NCBI GenBank assembly: GCA_963678465.1 | Contig: OY782858.1 | Location: 2,604,001-2,668,000 of the forward strand | DNA: 64,000 bases | Direction of reading: 5' to 3' | DNA from: Paludibacter sp963678465 | Lineage (GTDB): Bacteria; Bacteroidota; Bacteroidia; Bacteroidales; Paludibacteraceae | Shown: piece by piece, positions 26,841-36,789 of the stretch | How the letters are laid out: each line of letters starts with the position of its first letter | Position numbering within the stretch: position 1 is the stretch's first letter | Position numbers and translations under genes: made by a program | Notes under the pieces: model-generated | What the model saw: only the letters and a program-made list of their open reading frames with translations | The model's database searches: none | Told to the model about the DNA's origin: nothing

Positions 26841-29333
26841 TTATTTTGCAAGGAGTTTTATCTCTTTTGCAGGCAAACCTTCAACTTCTACTTTTAGGAC
26901 TATATCACCGGCTTTTCCACTGTTTTGTACTATTGCCAAACATTTGCCAAAGAAAAGATGGCGTTCGGGCTTTTTAAGCGAGTTGTGATCATTCTGATCT
27001 CCGTTATCGGTTCCTGCAATAAATCCTTCGCCTTCTATTGTGAATTTCACCATCTGATCGGCCAACGGACATGAATTTCCATCTTTATCGAGCAATTCAA
27101 CAGTTACGAAAGACAGATCCTTACCATTGGCTTTAATTTCGCTGCGGTCGGCAGTCAACCGGGCAGCGACAGGATTTCCGGCAGTCTTTATTTCTTTTGT
27201 CAACACCATCTTTCCTGCTTTTCGCGAAACAGCTTTCAACGTTCCCGGTTCGTAGTTCACACGCCATACGACGTGCATATCTTCGCCTTGTTTGCTACGT
27301 TTTCCGAGCGAAACATCGTTCAGGTAAAGTTCCACCTCATCCGCATTGTTGTAATAGGCCCAAACATCAATCATCTGCCCTTTTTTCCAGTTCCAATGCG
27401 GAAAAATGTGAAGCACATCGTTCGAAGTCCATTCACTCTGATACAAATAATAAACGTCTTTTGGGAAACCGGCAAGGTCAACAATTCCAAAGAAAGAACT
27501 GCGTGAAGGCCACCAATAAGGAGTCGGTTCACCTAAATAGTCGAAGCCTGTCCAAATGTACTGTCCGGAAATATGAGGATATTTTTTTACAATCTTCAGA
27601 TTTCCTTCGTGCGTCGCCCCCCAGGGAGCATGACAGTTATCGTAAGCCGAGCACTTTTGAGTAGGATTGAAATAAGGTGTGTCCCAAGTTGCCGGACAAA
27701 TAATCACACTATCAGACGGATGCACATAAAAACCACGCGTTTGGAGCGACGAGACAGATTCAGTTACTATAAACGGCGTTTTAGGATGGCGTTTTGTGAT
27801 ATCAGCAAATTCTTTTTCGTGATAATTAAAGCCAATTATGTCCAATGCTTCGGATTTAAAGAGCGGATTGTTATCATCCGTTCCATTACATGCGGCTGTA
27901 ACAGGCCTACTCAGGTCATATTTTTTCACAATATCGACCAATCTTCTTGTCAGCTGAGCATTCGGGCCCATTTTTCCCTCATTGGCTCCTACCTTTAAAT
28001 TATTCAATGCGATATTGGCATTCTGAAGGTCGCCTAATTCAGTTTTTTCTTCGCCCCATTGCTCGCCTACCTCGTTCCCTATGCTCCACATAAATACTGA
28101 AGGATGATTCCTGTCGCGTAACAACTGATCGACAAGATCGCGTTCATGCCATTTGTCAAAATCCTGAGCATAATCGTATTTTGTTTTACTTTTCTTCCAC
28201 ATATCAAAGGCTTCGTCCATTACAATAAAGCCCATGCGATCGCAAAGTTCGAGCAATTCGGTAGCCGGAGGATTGTGTGAAGTACGAATACCGTTCACAC
28301 CCATAGCCTTCATAATTTCGAGTTGTCGTTCCATGGCACGCACATTTACAGCAGCACCCAAAGCACCCAAATCATGATGATTGCAAACGCCGTTGATCTT
28401 TACCGATTTTCCGTTCAGGAAAAAACCTTTTTCGACATCAAAGTTAAATGTACGGATACCGACATTTGTTTGATACTCATCATTCAACATCCCTTGTACA
28501 TAAATTTTTGTAATTATTTTGTAAAGGTATGGATTTTCAATGCTCCACAAAACCGGCTTTGGCACTACTAAATCCTGTATCAACTGATTAGATGCTCCTG
28601 ATGGTAATATCAAATTAGCATCTGTTTTTGTCACCAACTTACCGGCTACATCAAAAAGACTTTGTTCCACCTTTACGGCTCGCTGTACATTCTTTTCGTT
28701 CTTTACAGTTGTCTGAATGGCCACTTTGGCGCTATCGGAAGTCACAACAGGCGTAGTTACATAAGTTCCCCTTTGCTCTACATAAACAGGTTGGGTAATC
28801 ACCAAACGCACATTCCGGTAAATACCCGAACCCGAATACCAGCGGGAATTAGGTTGCTGAGAGTTATCAACCCGCACAGCCATCAGATTCGATGCGCCAA
28901 TTTTCACAAAAGGAGTAATGTCGTAGCGAAACGAGATATAACCATTGGGACGTTTTCCCAGCCATTGACCATTGATCCAAACTTCGCTGTTCCGGTAAAC
29001 ACCGTCGAATTCGACAAATATTTTTTTATTCTTACTGCTTTTATCCAGCGTAAAAGTTTTTCGGTACCAACCGAGTCCTCCGGGCAAAGCACCTCCCCCA
29101 GGCGTTGCAGGGGCTTTTTCCGAAAAGTCAGACTCAACGCTCCAATCATGAGGCAAATCCAGCTTACGCCATTGGCTGTCGTCAAGTTTCACCTGCCAAC
29201 CCACAACGAGCGTATCGTTTAATTTAAATTTCCAGTTTTGATTAAAATCAATGATCTGTCGGGTAGGTTTTGAACTTGCTAAACAGTAACTGAACATAAA
29301 AAACATTGATAAAAAGAGCATGTGTTTTTTCAT
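26841..29333 (-). CDS. Glycoside hydrolase family 2 beta-galactosidase-like enzyme
   Basis: The 830-residue protein has a signal peptide, an N-terminal sugar-binding jelly roll (about 25-180, LPHDWSVESDF, GGLGWYRKTF, DGVYRNSEVWING), an Ig-like domain, and a TIM barrel with the acid/base Glu421 in SIGNEVGEQW and the likely nucleophile Glu525 in IVTESVSS. The C-terminus holds a DUF4982-like domain (about 640-720) and an invasin/BIG-like domain. GH2 enzymes act on beta-galactosides, beta-mannosides or beta-glucuronides; which one cannot be decided. There is no SusC/SusD pair alongside. Confidence 0.92.
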   Translation of the reverse strand: MKKHMLFLSMFFMFSYCLASSKPTRQIIDFNQNWKFKLNDTLVVGWQVKLDDSQWRKLDLPHDWSVESDFSEKAPATPGGGALPGGLGWYRKTFTLDKSSKNKKIFVEFDGVYRNSEVWINGQWLGKRPNGYISFRYDITPFVKIGASNLMAVRVDNSQQPNSRWYSGSGIYRNVRLVITQPVYVEQRGTYVTTPVVTSDSAKVAIQTTVKNEKNVQRAVKVEQSLFDVAGKLVTKTDANLILPSGASNQLIQDLVVPKPVLWSIENPYLYKIITKIYVQGMLNDEYQTNVGIRTFNFDVEKGFFLNGKSVKINGVCNHHDLGALGAAVNVRAMERQLEIMKAMGVNGIRTSHNPPATELLELCDRMGFIVMDEAFDMWKKSKTKYDYAQDFDKWHERDLVDQLLRDRNHPSVFMWSIGNEVGEQWGEEKTELGDLQNANIALNNLKVGANEGKMGPNAQLTRRLVDIVKKYDLSRPVTAACNGTDDNNPLFKSEALDIIGFNYHEKEFADITKRHPKTPFIVTESVSSLQTRGFYVHPSDSVIICPATWDTPYFNPTQKCSAYDNCHAPWGATHEGNLKIVKKYPHISGQYIWTGFDYLGEPTPYWWPSRSSFFGIVDLAGFPKDVYYLYQSEWTSNDVLHIFPHWNWKKGQMIDVWAYYNNADEVELYLNDVSLGKRSKQGEDMHVVWRVNYEPGTLKAVSRKAGKMVLTKEIKTAGNPVAARLTADRSEIKANGKDLSFVTVELLDKDGNSCPLADQMVKFTIEGEGFIAGTDNGDQNDHNSLKKPERHLFFGKCLAIVQNSGKAGDIVLKVEVEGLPAKEIKLLAK

Positions 29334-29762
29334 AACGTATTTGTTTTTTTATTTTTCACCTATATGATTTACAGCGATTTATTTCTCATATAATTTATTG
29401 ATGTACACTCTTGAATTTAAGCTTCTCTCTTTTATCTGAATTTGGAAAGCAAACACCTCCACAAAGACATCCATTCGAAAAAGAATAAATTCAGCTATTT
29501 CACTCTGGCATCGAAACGCAGACTGACTACTTAAAATTCAACATTACAAATGTAGCTAAAAAACCAATAAAACAATCGCATGTGTGTATCATTCAAAGCT
29601 ATATTTGTATTGAATAATGGGCTTGATTGTATTATTAAACTACACAGAATGATAATCTCTCCGTTTTGATCAATTTGACTGAAAAATTAAAATGTGTTAG
29701 CTATAAAAACATAATCAGCATTTTTACGTTTAATGAACTGTTAATTCAAATTTTAAAAAGGA
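29334..29762. promoter_or_regulatory. Divergent region between the GH2 and metallophosphoesterase genes
   Basis: Candidate -7 boxes are TACATTTG on the minus strand (29547-29554), with TTG 18 bp upstream, for the GH2 gene, and TATATTTG on the plus strand (29600-29607) for the phosphoesterase. They imply leaders of about 200 and 150 nt. No operator or RNA structure was recognised in the rest of the 429 bp. Confidence 0.4.
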
Positions 29763-30878
29763 ATGAAAACTGGGTTTTTCTTTATCGTTTTTGGTTTTAC
29801 TCTTTTGATGGCTTTTTATGTATCGCTTCGTGGATGGCAAGCGCTTTCGCCCATACGAAATGCTGGCAGCTGGTACCTGATCGCTAATATCGTTTTATTT
29901 GTTGTGATGATGATGGGGTTCATGGCACGTGGATCAATGCCTCCTACTTTAGCGAAAACAATAACATTCATAGGCTTCAGTTACATGATTGTTATGATTT
30001 ACCTGCTGCTCTCCTTTCTAATGACCGATGTAGTACGGTTGGCGAATTTGTTGATTCATTTTGCCCCCGCAGGAATGAAAACATTCAGACTCTGGGCTTT
30101 GTTGCTGACCTTAGGTGGCGTTGCAATAGCCATGGTGATTGGAAATTACAAATTTAATCATCCCGAAGTAGTAACACTTGATATCCGGGCAGAAAAACCT
30201 TTACAAAATAAACAGCTAAAAATAGTAGCCGCCAGCGATATTCATTTGGGAGTTTCCATTGACAAAAAACGCCTGAAAAAGTACGTCGATTTAATCAACG
30301 ACCAACACCCTGACATTGTGCTTTTTGCCGGAGATGTTTCCGACAATGCCACACTTCCGTTGATCAATCAGCAAATGGCCGAGGAACTGCGTCAGATCAA
30401 AGCGCCTTTGGGTGTGTATGCCATTAGCGGAAATCATGAGTATTATGCCGAAAATCCATATTCCACCGCTGAATATTTGAAAACGGCAGGTATCGTCACA
30501 CTACGCGACTCGGCAGCACTTATCGACAATAGTTTCTATATTGTAGGACGCGATGATAAAACCAATCACAAACGAAAAGAGCTTTCGGAAGTAGTGAATG
30601 CGCTCGACAAGAACAAACCCCTTATTTTGCTCGACCATCAACCCTTTCATTTACAGGATGCTCAGAAAAACAATATCGACCTGCAAATTTCAGGACATAC
30701 GCACAACGGTCAGTTTTTTCCGGGGAATCTGTTTGTAAAAAGAATGTACGAACTTGGACACGGTTACCGGAAGATAGGAAAAACACATTACTATGTTTCA
30801 TCCGGACTTGGCTTGTGGGGACCACAATACCGAATTGGTACGCAATCGGAACTGGTAGTCATCAATCTGAGTTATTAA
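29763..30878 (+). CDS. Membrane-anchored metallophosphoesterase
   Basis: About four membrane helices fill residues 1-135. The rest is a calcineurin-like phosphoesterase domain with the two-metal motifs AASDIHLG, FAGDVSDN, ISGNHEYY, LDHQPF and SGHTHNGQ. The layout matches YkuE/YaeI-type proteins, which in E. coli hydrolyse UDP-2,3-diacylglucosamine-like or other phospholipid substrates; the actual substrate here is unknown. It is monocistronic and converges with tadA 20 bp downstream. Confidence 0.9.
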   Translation: MKTGFFFIVFGFTLLMAFYVSLRGWQALSPIRNAGSWYLIANIVLFVVMMMGFMARGSMPPTLAKTITFIGFSYMIVMIYLLLSFLMTDVVRLANLLIHFAPAGMKTFRLWALLLTLGGVAIAMVIGNYKFNHPEVVTLDIRAEKPLQNKQLKIVAASDIHLGVSIDKKRLKKYVDLINDQHPDIVLFAGDVSDNATLPLINQQMAEELRQIKAPLGVYAISGNHEYYAENPYSTAEYLKTAGIVTLRDSAALIDNSFYIVGRDDKTNHKRKELSEVVNALDKNKPLILLDHQPFHLQDAQKNNIDLQISGHTHNGQFFPGNLFVKRMYELGHGYRKIGKTHYYVSSGLGLWGPQYRIGTQSELVVINLSY

Positions 30879-30898
30879 ACCCTCTATTAGGGAACGAA

Positions 30899-31372
30899 CT
30901 ATCTTTTTCTTTTAAAAAATTCTTTCATTAGTTTACTGCACTCGTCTTCCAACACGCCCGAAACAACTTCGGTTTTGGGGTGAAGCGCATTGGGTGCAAA
31001 ACGGGCAAAACCTCGTTTTTCGTCGGCTGCACCATAAACAATGCGGCTAATTTGCGACCATCCCAAGGCTCCGGCACACATAACACAAGGTTCCACCGTC
31101 ACATAAAGTGTACAATCAATCAGGTATTTGCCCCCAAGAAATTGTGATGCTGCTGTTATGGCCTGCATTTCGGCATGAGCAGTCACATCAGTCAATGTTT
31201 CGGTAAGGTTGTGCCCCCGGGCAATAATGCGACCCTGACAAACAACGACTGCACCAACCGGAACTTCGTCACGATCAGCAGCTTTTTGTGCCTCGATTAA
31301 GGCCTGACGCATATAATAAGCATCAGGATTGGTATCTTTCGTTTCGTTTTCGGAATAATAATTTAAGGACAT
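30899..31372 (-). CDS. tadA: tRNA-specific adenosine deaminase / nucleoside deaminase
   Basis: The 157-residue zinc deaminase contains TAHAEMQAI (His and catalytic Glu) and EPCVMCAGAL (two Cys ligands). TadA converts A34 to inosine in tRNA-Arg(ACG), an essential reaction. A guanine or other nucleoside deaminase of the same fold cannot be fully excluded, but the PCVMCAGA segment and KRGFARFAPNALHPKTEV region fit TadA. It ends a long leftward gene run. Confidence 0.88.
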   Translation of the reverse strand: MSLNYYSENETKDTNPDAYYMRQALIEAQKAADRDEVPVGAVVVCQGRIIARGHNLTETLTDVTAHAEMQAITAASQFLGGKYLIDCTLYVTVEPCVMCAGALGWSQISRIVYGAADEKRGFARFAPNALHPKTEVVSGVLEDECSKLMKEFFKRKR

Positions 31373-31445
31373 ATTTATATTTACAATTTTTTCATTTACA
31401 ATTTACAATCGCATTCTTTCGAAACACACTTGAAATTATAGCAAC

Positions 31446-32528
31446 TTAATATTTTTCCATTAAAAAAAGATATTCGCGATATTTTCCATCGCTATTGATC
31501 CATTCATTGGTCCAGCGCATATTTCCCATTACATTTTTTTTGTAATCAATCTCCACGGCTCTAAGTAGTTTACCTGAGGCTGAAATAATGTCATTTAATT
31601 CCCCTTTTGTAGCTCTTCCTCCAGAACTATACGAAAGTAATATATAATGAGATTTTGTTTTTTTAATCAATTCACCCAAGGCTTTCATGGCAATAAAATG
31701 TCCATCCGCATCTTTCCTGAACTCCTCGAACACCGAAGCCGAAACACCATCGCGCGAATCCTCACGACGATTGGCTTTTCCAAAAATTGCAGGTTGATCG
31801 TTTTGAATTACAGTTGTCCAGATATGATAATAAGAATTATAACGCACTCTGCTTGGAGGCATCTTTTCATTGTTGGAGCCATAAGGAGGATCGAGGTACA
31901 CAAAATCAAACTCGTTGTTCGAAATTGTATCAAAGACATCACCCCTGACCACCCGGTTATTTCCCTTCATCTCGCAGCGATGAGGTAATTTCAGATGTAA
32001 ATCTTTATACGATCGCGGCGACCATTTCGACAGATAAGCCACATAATGTCCTAAAGTGCTGTCGACGGAGTCTAATGCATAGATTAAACTTGTCAATAAC
32101 ACGCATTTATCTTCCCATGAAAGATGCAGGCGTTCTATTTCGTCTCTTATAGCATCTAACTTTCGGGTATTTTTTTGCTGAAAAGGTTTTTTCTGATTGA
32201 CTTGTGTTGCTCCATAGTTTTCGGTAAACCAGCCATCGTGTCCCTCCAGGGCATTTAAATGATCGATCAGCTCCTGATAAAATAAATCGGAACCGGTGGC
32301 TTTCAGATAGCAGGTTGCAAAAACTTCGGACCAAACCGACAAGTCGTTTGAAGTGGTATCAAAACCCATTTGCCCCAAAGCCTGCGACACTCTTGTAGTT
32401 CCACTAAAACCATCTAAAACTGATTTCACACCGTCCAGCTCAGAAACAATATCGGCAATATAGGGTATAATTTTCAGCTTCGAACCTGCATATTTAATGC
32501 CTTCGGTTTTAATGGTATCGATCCTCAT
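31446..32528 (-). CDS. Orphan D12-class N6-adenine DNA methyltransferase
   Basis: The 360-residue protein has the D12 alpha-class order: KYAGSKLKII (motif X), LDGFSGTTRVSQAL (motif I, AdoMet binding) and FVYLDPPYGSN (motif IV, DPPY catalytic). Such enzymes methylate adenine in short palindromes. No restriction endonuclease or specificity subunit is adjacent: parE lies on one side and tadA on the other. It is therefore an orphan, either a regulatory or mismatch-repair methylase, or the remnant of a restriction system. The recognition site cannot be read. Confidence 0.87.
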   Translation of the reverse strand: MRIDTIKTEGIKYAGSKLKIIPYIADIVSELDGVKSVLDGFSGTTRVSQALGQMGFDTTSNDLSVWSEVFATCYLKATGSDLFYQELIDHLNALEGHDGWFTENYGATQVNQKKPFQQKNTRKLDAIRDEIERLHLSWEDKCVLLTSLIYALDSVDSTLGHYVAYLSKWSPRSYKDLHLKLPHRCEMKGNNRVVRGDVFDTISNNEFDFVYLDPPYGSNNEKMPPSRVRYNSYYHIWTTVIQNDQPAIFGKANRREDSRDGVSASVFEEFRKDADGHFIAMKALGELIKKTKSHYILLSYSSGGRATKGELNDIISASGKLLRAVEIDYKKNVMGNMRWTNEWINSDGKYREYLFLMEKY

Positions 32529-32597
32529 TTATGGCAATAATTATAAGTAATAATGTTAGAAACTGTTTTCCACAAAAAAGGTAATGTGCAAAAACAC

Positions 32598-34472
32598 TTA
32601 TACATCCTCTTCGATTACCAGATTATCGATAATAAAGTTCTGACGCTCGGAGGTGTTTTTCCCCATGTAAAAAGACAATAAATCCTGCACGGCATCTTCT
32701 TTTTTCAAGCGCACCTGATCCAGGCGTATATCTTTTCCAATAAAATGTTTGAACTCGTCGGGCGAAATTTCACCCAACCCTTTGAATCGGGTAATTTCAG
32801 GATTCGCACCAAGTCGTGCTATGGCCGCCAATCTTTCTTCATCGGAGTAGCAATACACCGTTTCCTTTTTGTTGCGTACACGGAAAAGTGGTGTTTGAAG
32901 AATATAAACATGCCCTTTTTTTATCAAATCAGGGAAAAACTGCAAGAAGAAAGTAATGAGCAACAACCTGATGTGCATTCCATCCACATCGGCATCGGTG
33001 GCGGCAATCACTTTATTGTAGCGCAAACCTTCGATACCATCTTCGATGTTCAATGCCGCTTGCAACAGGTTGAATTCTTCGTTTTCGTAAACTATTTTCT
33101 TTGTCAAACCATAGCTATTCAGCGGTTTACCACGAAGACTAAAAACAGCCTGCGTATTCACATCCCTGCTTTTGGTAATGGAGCCACTTGCCGAGTCGCC
33201 CTCGGTGATAAAAATACAGGAATTTTGTATCGCTTCGTTTTTCTTTTCATCCTTTGTGAGCGGATCGTTGTAATGCACCCTGCAGTCGCGAAGCTTTTTG
33301 TTATGAAGGTTCACTTTTTTGGCTCGTTCGCGCGCCAGCTTTGTAACTCCGGCTATTGCTTTACGTTCTTTTTCGGAATCCTGAATTTTTTGAAGCAAAA
33401 TGCCTGCAGTAGACACATTGCGGTGAAGGTAGTTATCCAGTTCTTTTTTCAGAAAATCGGAAATAAATTTATTCACCGAAAGTCCACCCGAAGGCGCCAT
33501 ATCGCGCGAACCAAGTTTTGTTTTGGTTTGCGACTCAAAAACAGGCTCTTCCACCGAAATGGAAACCGCAGCGATAATACCGTTACGAATATCAGTGAGT
33601 TCCTGATTTTTATTATAAAACTCTTTGATCGTACGCCCTACCGCTTCACGAAAAGCACTCTGATGTGTGCCGCCCTGTGTTGTATGCTGACCGTTGACGA
33701 ACGAATAATACTCTTCGCCATACTGATCGCTGTGTGTGAAAGCAATTTCTATGTCCTCGCCCTGCAAATGAATGATTGGGTACAAAGGCTCCGAGGTCAT
33801 GTCTTCGTTGAGCAAATCGAGCAAGCCGTTTTTCGAAAGGATCTTTTTTCCGTTGTAATTGATTGTCAGCCCGGTATTGAGATAGGCGTAATTGCGCAAC
33901 ATGGTCTCAATAATTTCATCCTGATACTTATAATTTTCAAAAAGCGTATCGTCAGGTACAAAATAAATATAAGTTCCCCTGTCGGATGGATCATCGAATA
34001 CATTACTGTCGTTTTGCAATTTGCCCTGCACAAATTCGGCACGCCGGCTTTGACCATCGCGATAACTTTGCACAACAAAACGCGAAGACAATGCATTCAC
34101 TGCCTTCACACCAACCCCGTTCAACCCTACCGACTTTTTAAATGCTTTCGAATCGTATTTTCCACCTGTGTTCATTATCGAGACCGCATCCACCATTTTT
34201 CCGAGCGGAATTCCACGGCCAAAATCACGCACTTCTACATGACCTTCGCTAATGGTCACAACTACATTTTTGCCGGCACCCATGCGGTACTCATCAATAC
34301 AGTTATCGAGTACTTCTTTGAGTAGTACATAAATTCCATCGTCGGCATGTGAGCCATCGCCCAATTTACCGATATACATACCGGGACGACGACGAACATG
34401 CTCTAATCCTTCGAGCGTGATAATGTTGCTATCGCCGTAATCAACATTTTGTGAGATATTTAATTCTTCCAT
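32598..34472 (-). CDS. parE: DNA topoisomerase IV subunit B (ParE/GyrB family)
   Basis: The 624-residue ATPase subunit shows the GHKL motifs VLDNCIDEYRMG, DFGRGIPLGKMVD and GLNGVGVKAVNALS, the Lys in TQGGTHQSAF, and the TOPRIM motifs ITEGDSASGS and AATDADVDGMHIR, with FKGLGE near the C-terminus. Type II topoisomerases decatenate chromosomes. The choice of ParE over GyrB rests on the length and the Bacteroidetes context; the parC partner is not in the window, so GyrB identity is not excluded. Confidence 0.88.
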   Translation of the reverse strand: MEELNISQNVDYGDSNIITLEGLEHVRRRPGMYIGKLGDGSHADDGIYVLLKEVLDNCIDEYRMGAGKNVVVTISEGHVEVRDFGRGIPLGKMVDAVSIMNTGGKYDSKAFKKSVGLNGVGVKAVNALSSRFVVQSYRDGQSRRAEFVQGKLQNDSNVFDDPSDRGTYIYFVPDDTLFENYKYQDEIIETMLRNYAYLNTGLTINYNGKKILSKNGLLDLLNEDMTSEPLYPIIHLQGEDIEIAFTHSDQYGEEYYSFVNGQHTTQGGTHQSAFREAVGRTIKEFYNKNQELTDIRNGIIAAVSISVEEPVFESQTKTKLGSRDMAPSGGLSVNKFISDFLKKELDNYLHRNVSTAGILLQKIQDSEKERKAIAGVTKLARERAKKVNLHNKKLRDCRVHYNDPLTKDEKKNEAIQNSCIFITEGDSASGSITKSRDVNTQAVFSLRGKPLNSYGLTKKIVYENEEFNLLQAALNIEDGIEGLRYNKVIAATDADVDGMHIRLLLITFFLQFFPDLIKKGHVYILQTPLFRVRNKKETVYCYSDEERLAAIARLGANPEITRFKGLGEISPDEFKHFIGKDIRLDQVRLKKEDAVQDLLSFYMGKNTSERQNFIIDNLVIEEDV

Positions 34473-34584
34473 ATACCCCTATTCCCCGAAAGGGAAGTTT
34501 AGTTAGTATTGATTTTATTCATTAAAAATTATTATTCTGATGCTTCATCAGGTTTTGCTAATGTCACTGAAAATAACTGCGATT

Positions 34585-35964
34585 TTATCTGGCAATCCAG
34601 CCTTCAGGATTCAAAAGCGTTCGTCCTTTATAAATCTGAAAATAAAGTTCGGTTTTATTATCATTATCGCCATCAGTATAAATCTTTCCTATTGATTGTT
34701 TGGCCGAAACCTTATCGCCAATATTTACATATATACTTGTTAAATTGGCATATACAGTTCTGTATTCGCCATGTTTTATAATGACGGCATTGTTACTTCC
34801 CGGAATCGAAAAGCGCTGGGTTACTTCGCCTTCGAAAACAGCACGCGCATTGGTGCCCGATGGCGTTTGAATGTAAACTCCCTTGTTATTGGTAGTAACA
34901 TGCTTGAGCACCGGGTGTGGATGAACTCCGTAATGTCCACTTATAAATCCTTTGTCGGTAGGCCATGGCAAACGCCCTGAATTGGCCGAGAAGTTACCCG
35001 AAATTAATTTTTCTTCCTTTGTAAGCATCGAAACAGAAGCGCTTTGCACCGGCGCTGATGTGGCGAGCTCTTTCTCTTCCTTTTTGGTGGAAGGTTTCGT
35101 TGAAGGTGTAGATGACTTCGTCCCTTTATTCTTCTGTTCGGCAGCCAGTCTTCTTTTTTCCTCGGCAGCCAGTCTTTTTCTTTCTTCGGCAGCAGCTCTT
35201 TCCTGTTCGGCTTTTCTTTTCAGCTCAGCTTTTCTTATTTCTTCGGCAATAATACGTGCAATTTTATTGTTCAGATCGTTCGCAATTTTTTGTTGCTTTT
35301 TAAGGTCAGCCATAAGTTTCTTTTCCTTTTTTTTCAAATCGGTAAGCATCCCCTTTTCTTTCTTCTCATCGTTGGTGAGTTTATTGGCTTCAACTTCCTT
35401 TTGCTTTACAACCTCTACCTTTGTTTGTTTGTTTTTGTTCAAGCTATCCGATTTCACAACAATCTGCGTTTTCACATTTTCGATTTTCCTCACCTGTTGC
35501 TTTCGGTAGTCGGAGTACTCCTGAAGGTATCTCAACCTTCGATAGGATTGATCGAAAGAATTGGCTGAAAGCACAAACATAATTTTGGTATAAACGCTCC
35601 GGTTGAGATGCGCTTCCTGCACCAAGCGGGCATAATCGCGCTTCAAAGTGGATAGCCGGTTTTCGAGCAGGCGTTTTTCCTGATTCAACCGTTGCACTTC
35701 TCCATCCAATTCATTGATTTCCTTGCCTATATTATTAATAAGCGTCTTGCGCTCAACAATATTTTTATTTATAATTGTAAGTTTATTCAGAGAACTGCGT
35801 TGCGATTTTTTTGTTTCGTTCAACATTTTGCTGGTCGACTCAAGCAATTGCAGGGTTTTATTGCGCTGTTTTTCAAGCTCCTTCACCGACTGAGCCTGTA
35901 AAGAGCAAACCAAAACAGATAATATCGCAACGACAATAAACTTTTGAACAGTTCGAAAAACCAT
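34585..35964 (-). CDS. EnvC-like protein: coiled coil plus degenerate LytM (M23) domain
   Basis: The 459-residue exported protein has a signal peptide (to about LQAQ), a long coiled coil (about 25-290, with an Ala/Glu/Lys/Arg-rich stretch) and a C-terminal LytM/peptidase M23 domain (about 345-459). The catalytic zinc site is degenerate: the ligand Asp is replaced in HVTTNNKGVYI, the HxH pair reads YAN and LYFQ instead of YAH and LHFE. That matches EnvC-type activators, which switch on amidases during cell division rather than cleaving peptidoglycan. It is co-oriented with DUF4292, TPR and dut. Confidence 0.88.
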   Translation of the reverse strand: MVFRTVQKFIVVAILSVLVCSLQAQSVKELEKQRNKTLQLLESTSKMLNETKKSQRSSLNKLTIINKNIVERKTLINNIGKEINELDGEVQRLNQEKRLLENRLSTLKRDYARLVQEAHLNRSVYTKIMFVLSANSFDQSYRRLRYLQEYSDYRKQQVRKIENVKTQIVVKSDSLNKNKQTKVEVVKQKEVEANKLTNDEKKEKGMLTDLKKKEKKLMADLKKQQKIANDLNNKIARIIAEEIRKAELKRKAEQERAAAEERKRLAAEEKRRLAAEQKNKGTKSSTPSTKPSTKKEEKELATSAPVQSASVSMLTKEEKLISGNFSANSGRLPWPTDKGFISGHYGVHPHPVLKHVTTNNKGVYIQTPSGTNARAVFEGEVTQRFSIPGSNNAVIIKHGEYRTVYANLTSIYVNIGDKVSAKQSIGKIYTDGDNDNKTELYFQIYKGRTLLNPEGWIAR

Positions 35965-35970
35965 AACTTT

Positions 35971-36777
35971 TTATTTTTTCATTAATTGATTGATATCGGC
36001 ACGATCATATCTGGCCGGATCGATGGACGAAAACCCAATTCTGTTGTTAAAAACCACCCTCGAAATACTAAAGTCGCAATTCATTGCGTGTTTTTTGCTC
36101 AATGCTTTAAGTTTAATTTTTTGAGGAAATACAATTCCATCAATTAGCGAAAACTCGCTGTAGTCTACCGACATCACATAGTCCGAAGTATTCGATTTTA
36201 ATTCTGTTTGCTGAATCCGCAACTGGTCGTTGATTCCGGAAGTCTGCGTTATTTTATCATTCTTATAAATAATTTTACTCAGCAAACCGTCCAACGCTTC
36301 AATTGTGCATTTATCTTCCCTGAACTCAGCAGACCCCACTGTGAAAAGTCGGTTCGAGATAAGCGATTGCAGGTCGAAATAGTTCACAGTCAGCCCAAAT
36401 TTTGTTTCAAACAATTTAAAATCCGTGGCATACAGACGCTTGTTTATTTTGTCGAAGGCAAGGATGCTGTCAGGTGTTATTTCAAGTTTAAACATTTCGA
36501 TACCCAATGCCGGCTGTATAGAAATGTGCATAGCCGAATCGGTGCGTATTTTACAGCTTGCCGACACATTAAATGTCCGTCCATCGAGATTAAGGTACAA
36601 ACTCATTTTACTCACATTGGCGGTGCTGAACTGAGGTTCGTTGAGCCGCACTTTCTGAATTAACTCCGTATTTTTAGTTTTGCCAGTAGTTATCTGAGGA
36701 ACAACCGATTGTTTCGACTTACATGCAGTAAAAAAAACAATCAGCGTTACAAAAAACAGTATATTTATCTTTTTCAT
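35971..36777 (-). CDS. DUF4292 lipoprotein
   Basis: The 268-residue protein has a lipoprotein signal ending FTAC and then a beta-rich domain resembling LolA/LolB-like or outer-membrane-lipoprotein-sorting folds: VSKMSLYLNLDGRTFNVSASCKIRTD, LGIEMFKLEITPDSILAFDKINKRLY, and FPQKIKLKALSKKHAM. The family is conserved in Bacteroidetes between a TPR protein and an EnvC-like protein, as here; 6 bp separate it from the EnvC-like gene and 12 bp from the TPR gene. A role in envelope assembly is inferred. Confidence 0.85.
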   Translation of the reverse strand: MKKINILFFVTLIVFFTACKSKQSVVPQITTGKTKNTELIQKVRLNEPQFSTANVSKMSLYLNLDGRTFNVSASCKIRTDSAMHISIQPALGIEMFKLEITPDSILAFDKINKRLYATDFKLFETKFGLTVNYFDLQSLISNRLFTVGSAEFREDKCTIEALDGLLSKIIYKNDKITQTSGINDQLRIQQTELKSNTSDYVMSVDYSEFSLIDGIVFPQKIKLKALSKKHAMNCDFSISRVVFNNRIGFSSIDPARYDRADINQLMKK

Positions 36778-36789
36778 TTTAAGTTGATT

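Noticed and set aside
32745..34325. Plus-strand open frame of 526 codons over parE
   Set aside because: It is the antisense shadow of parE, which has complete topoisomerase motifs on the other strand.
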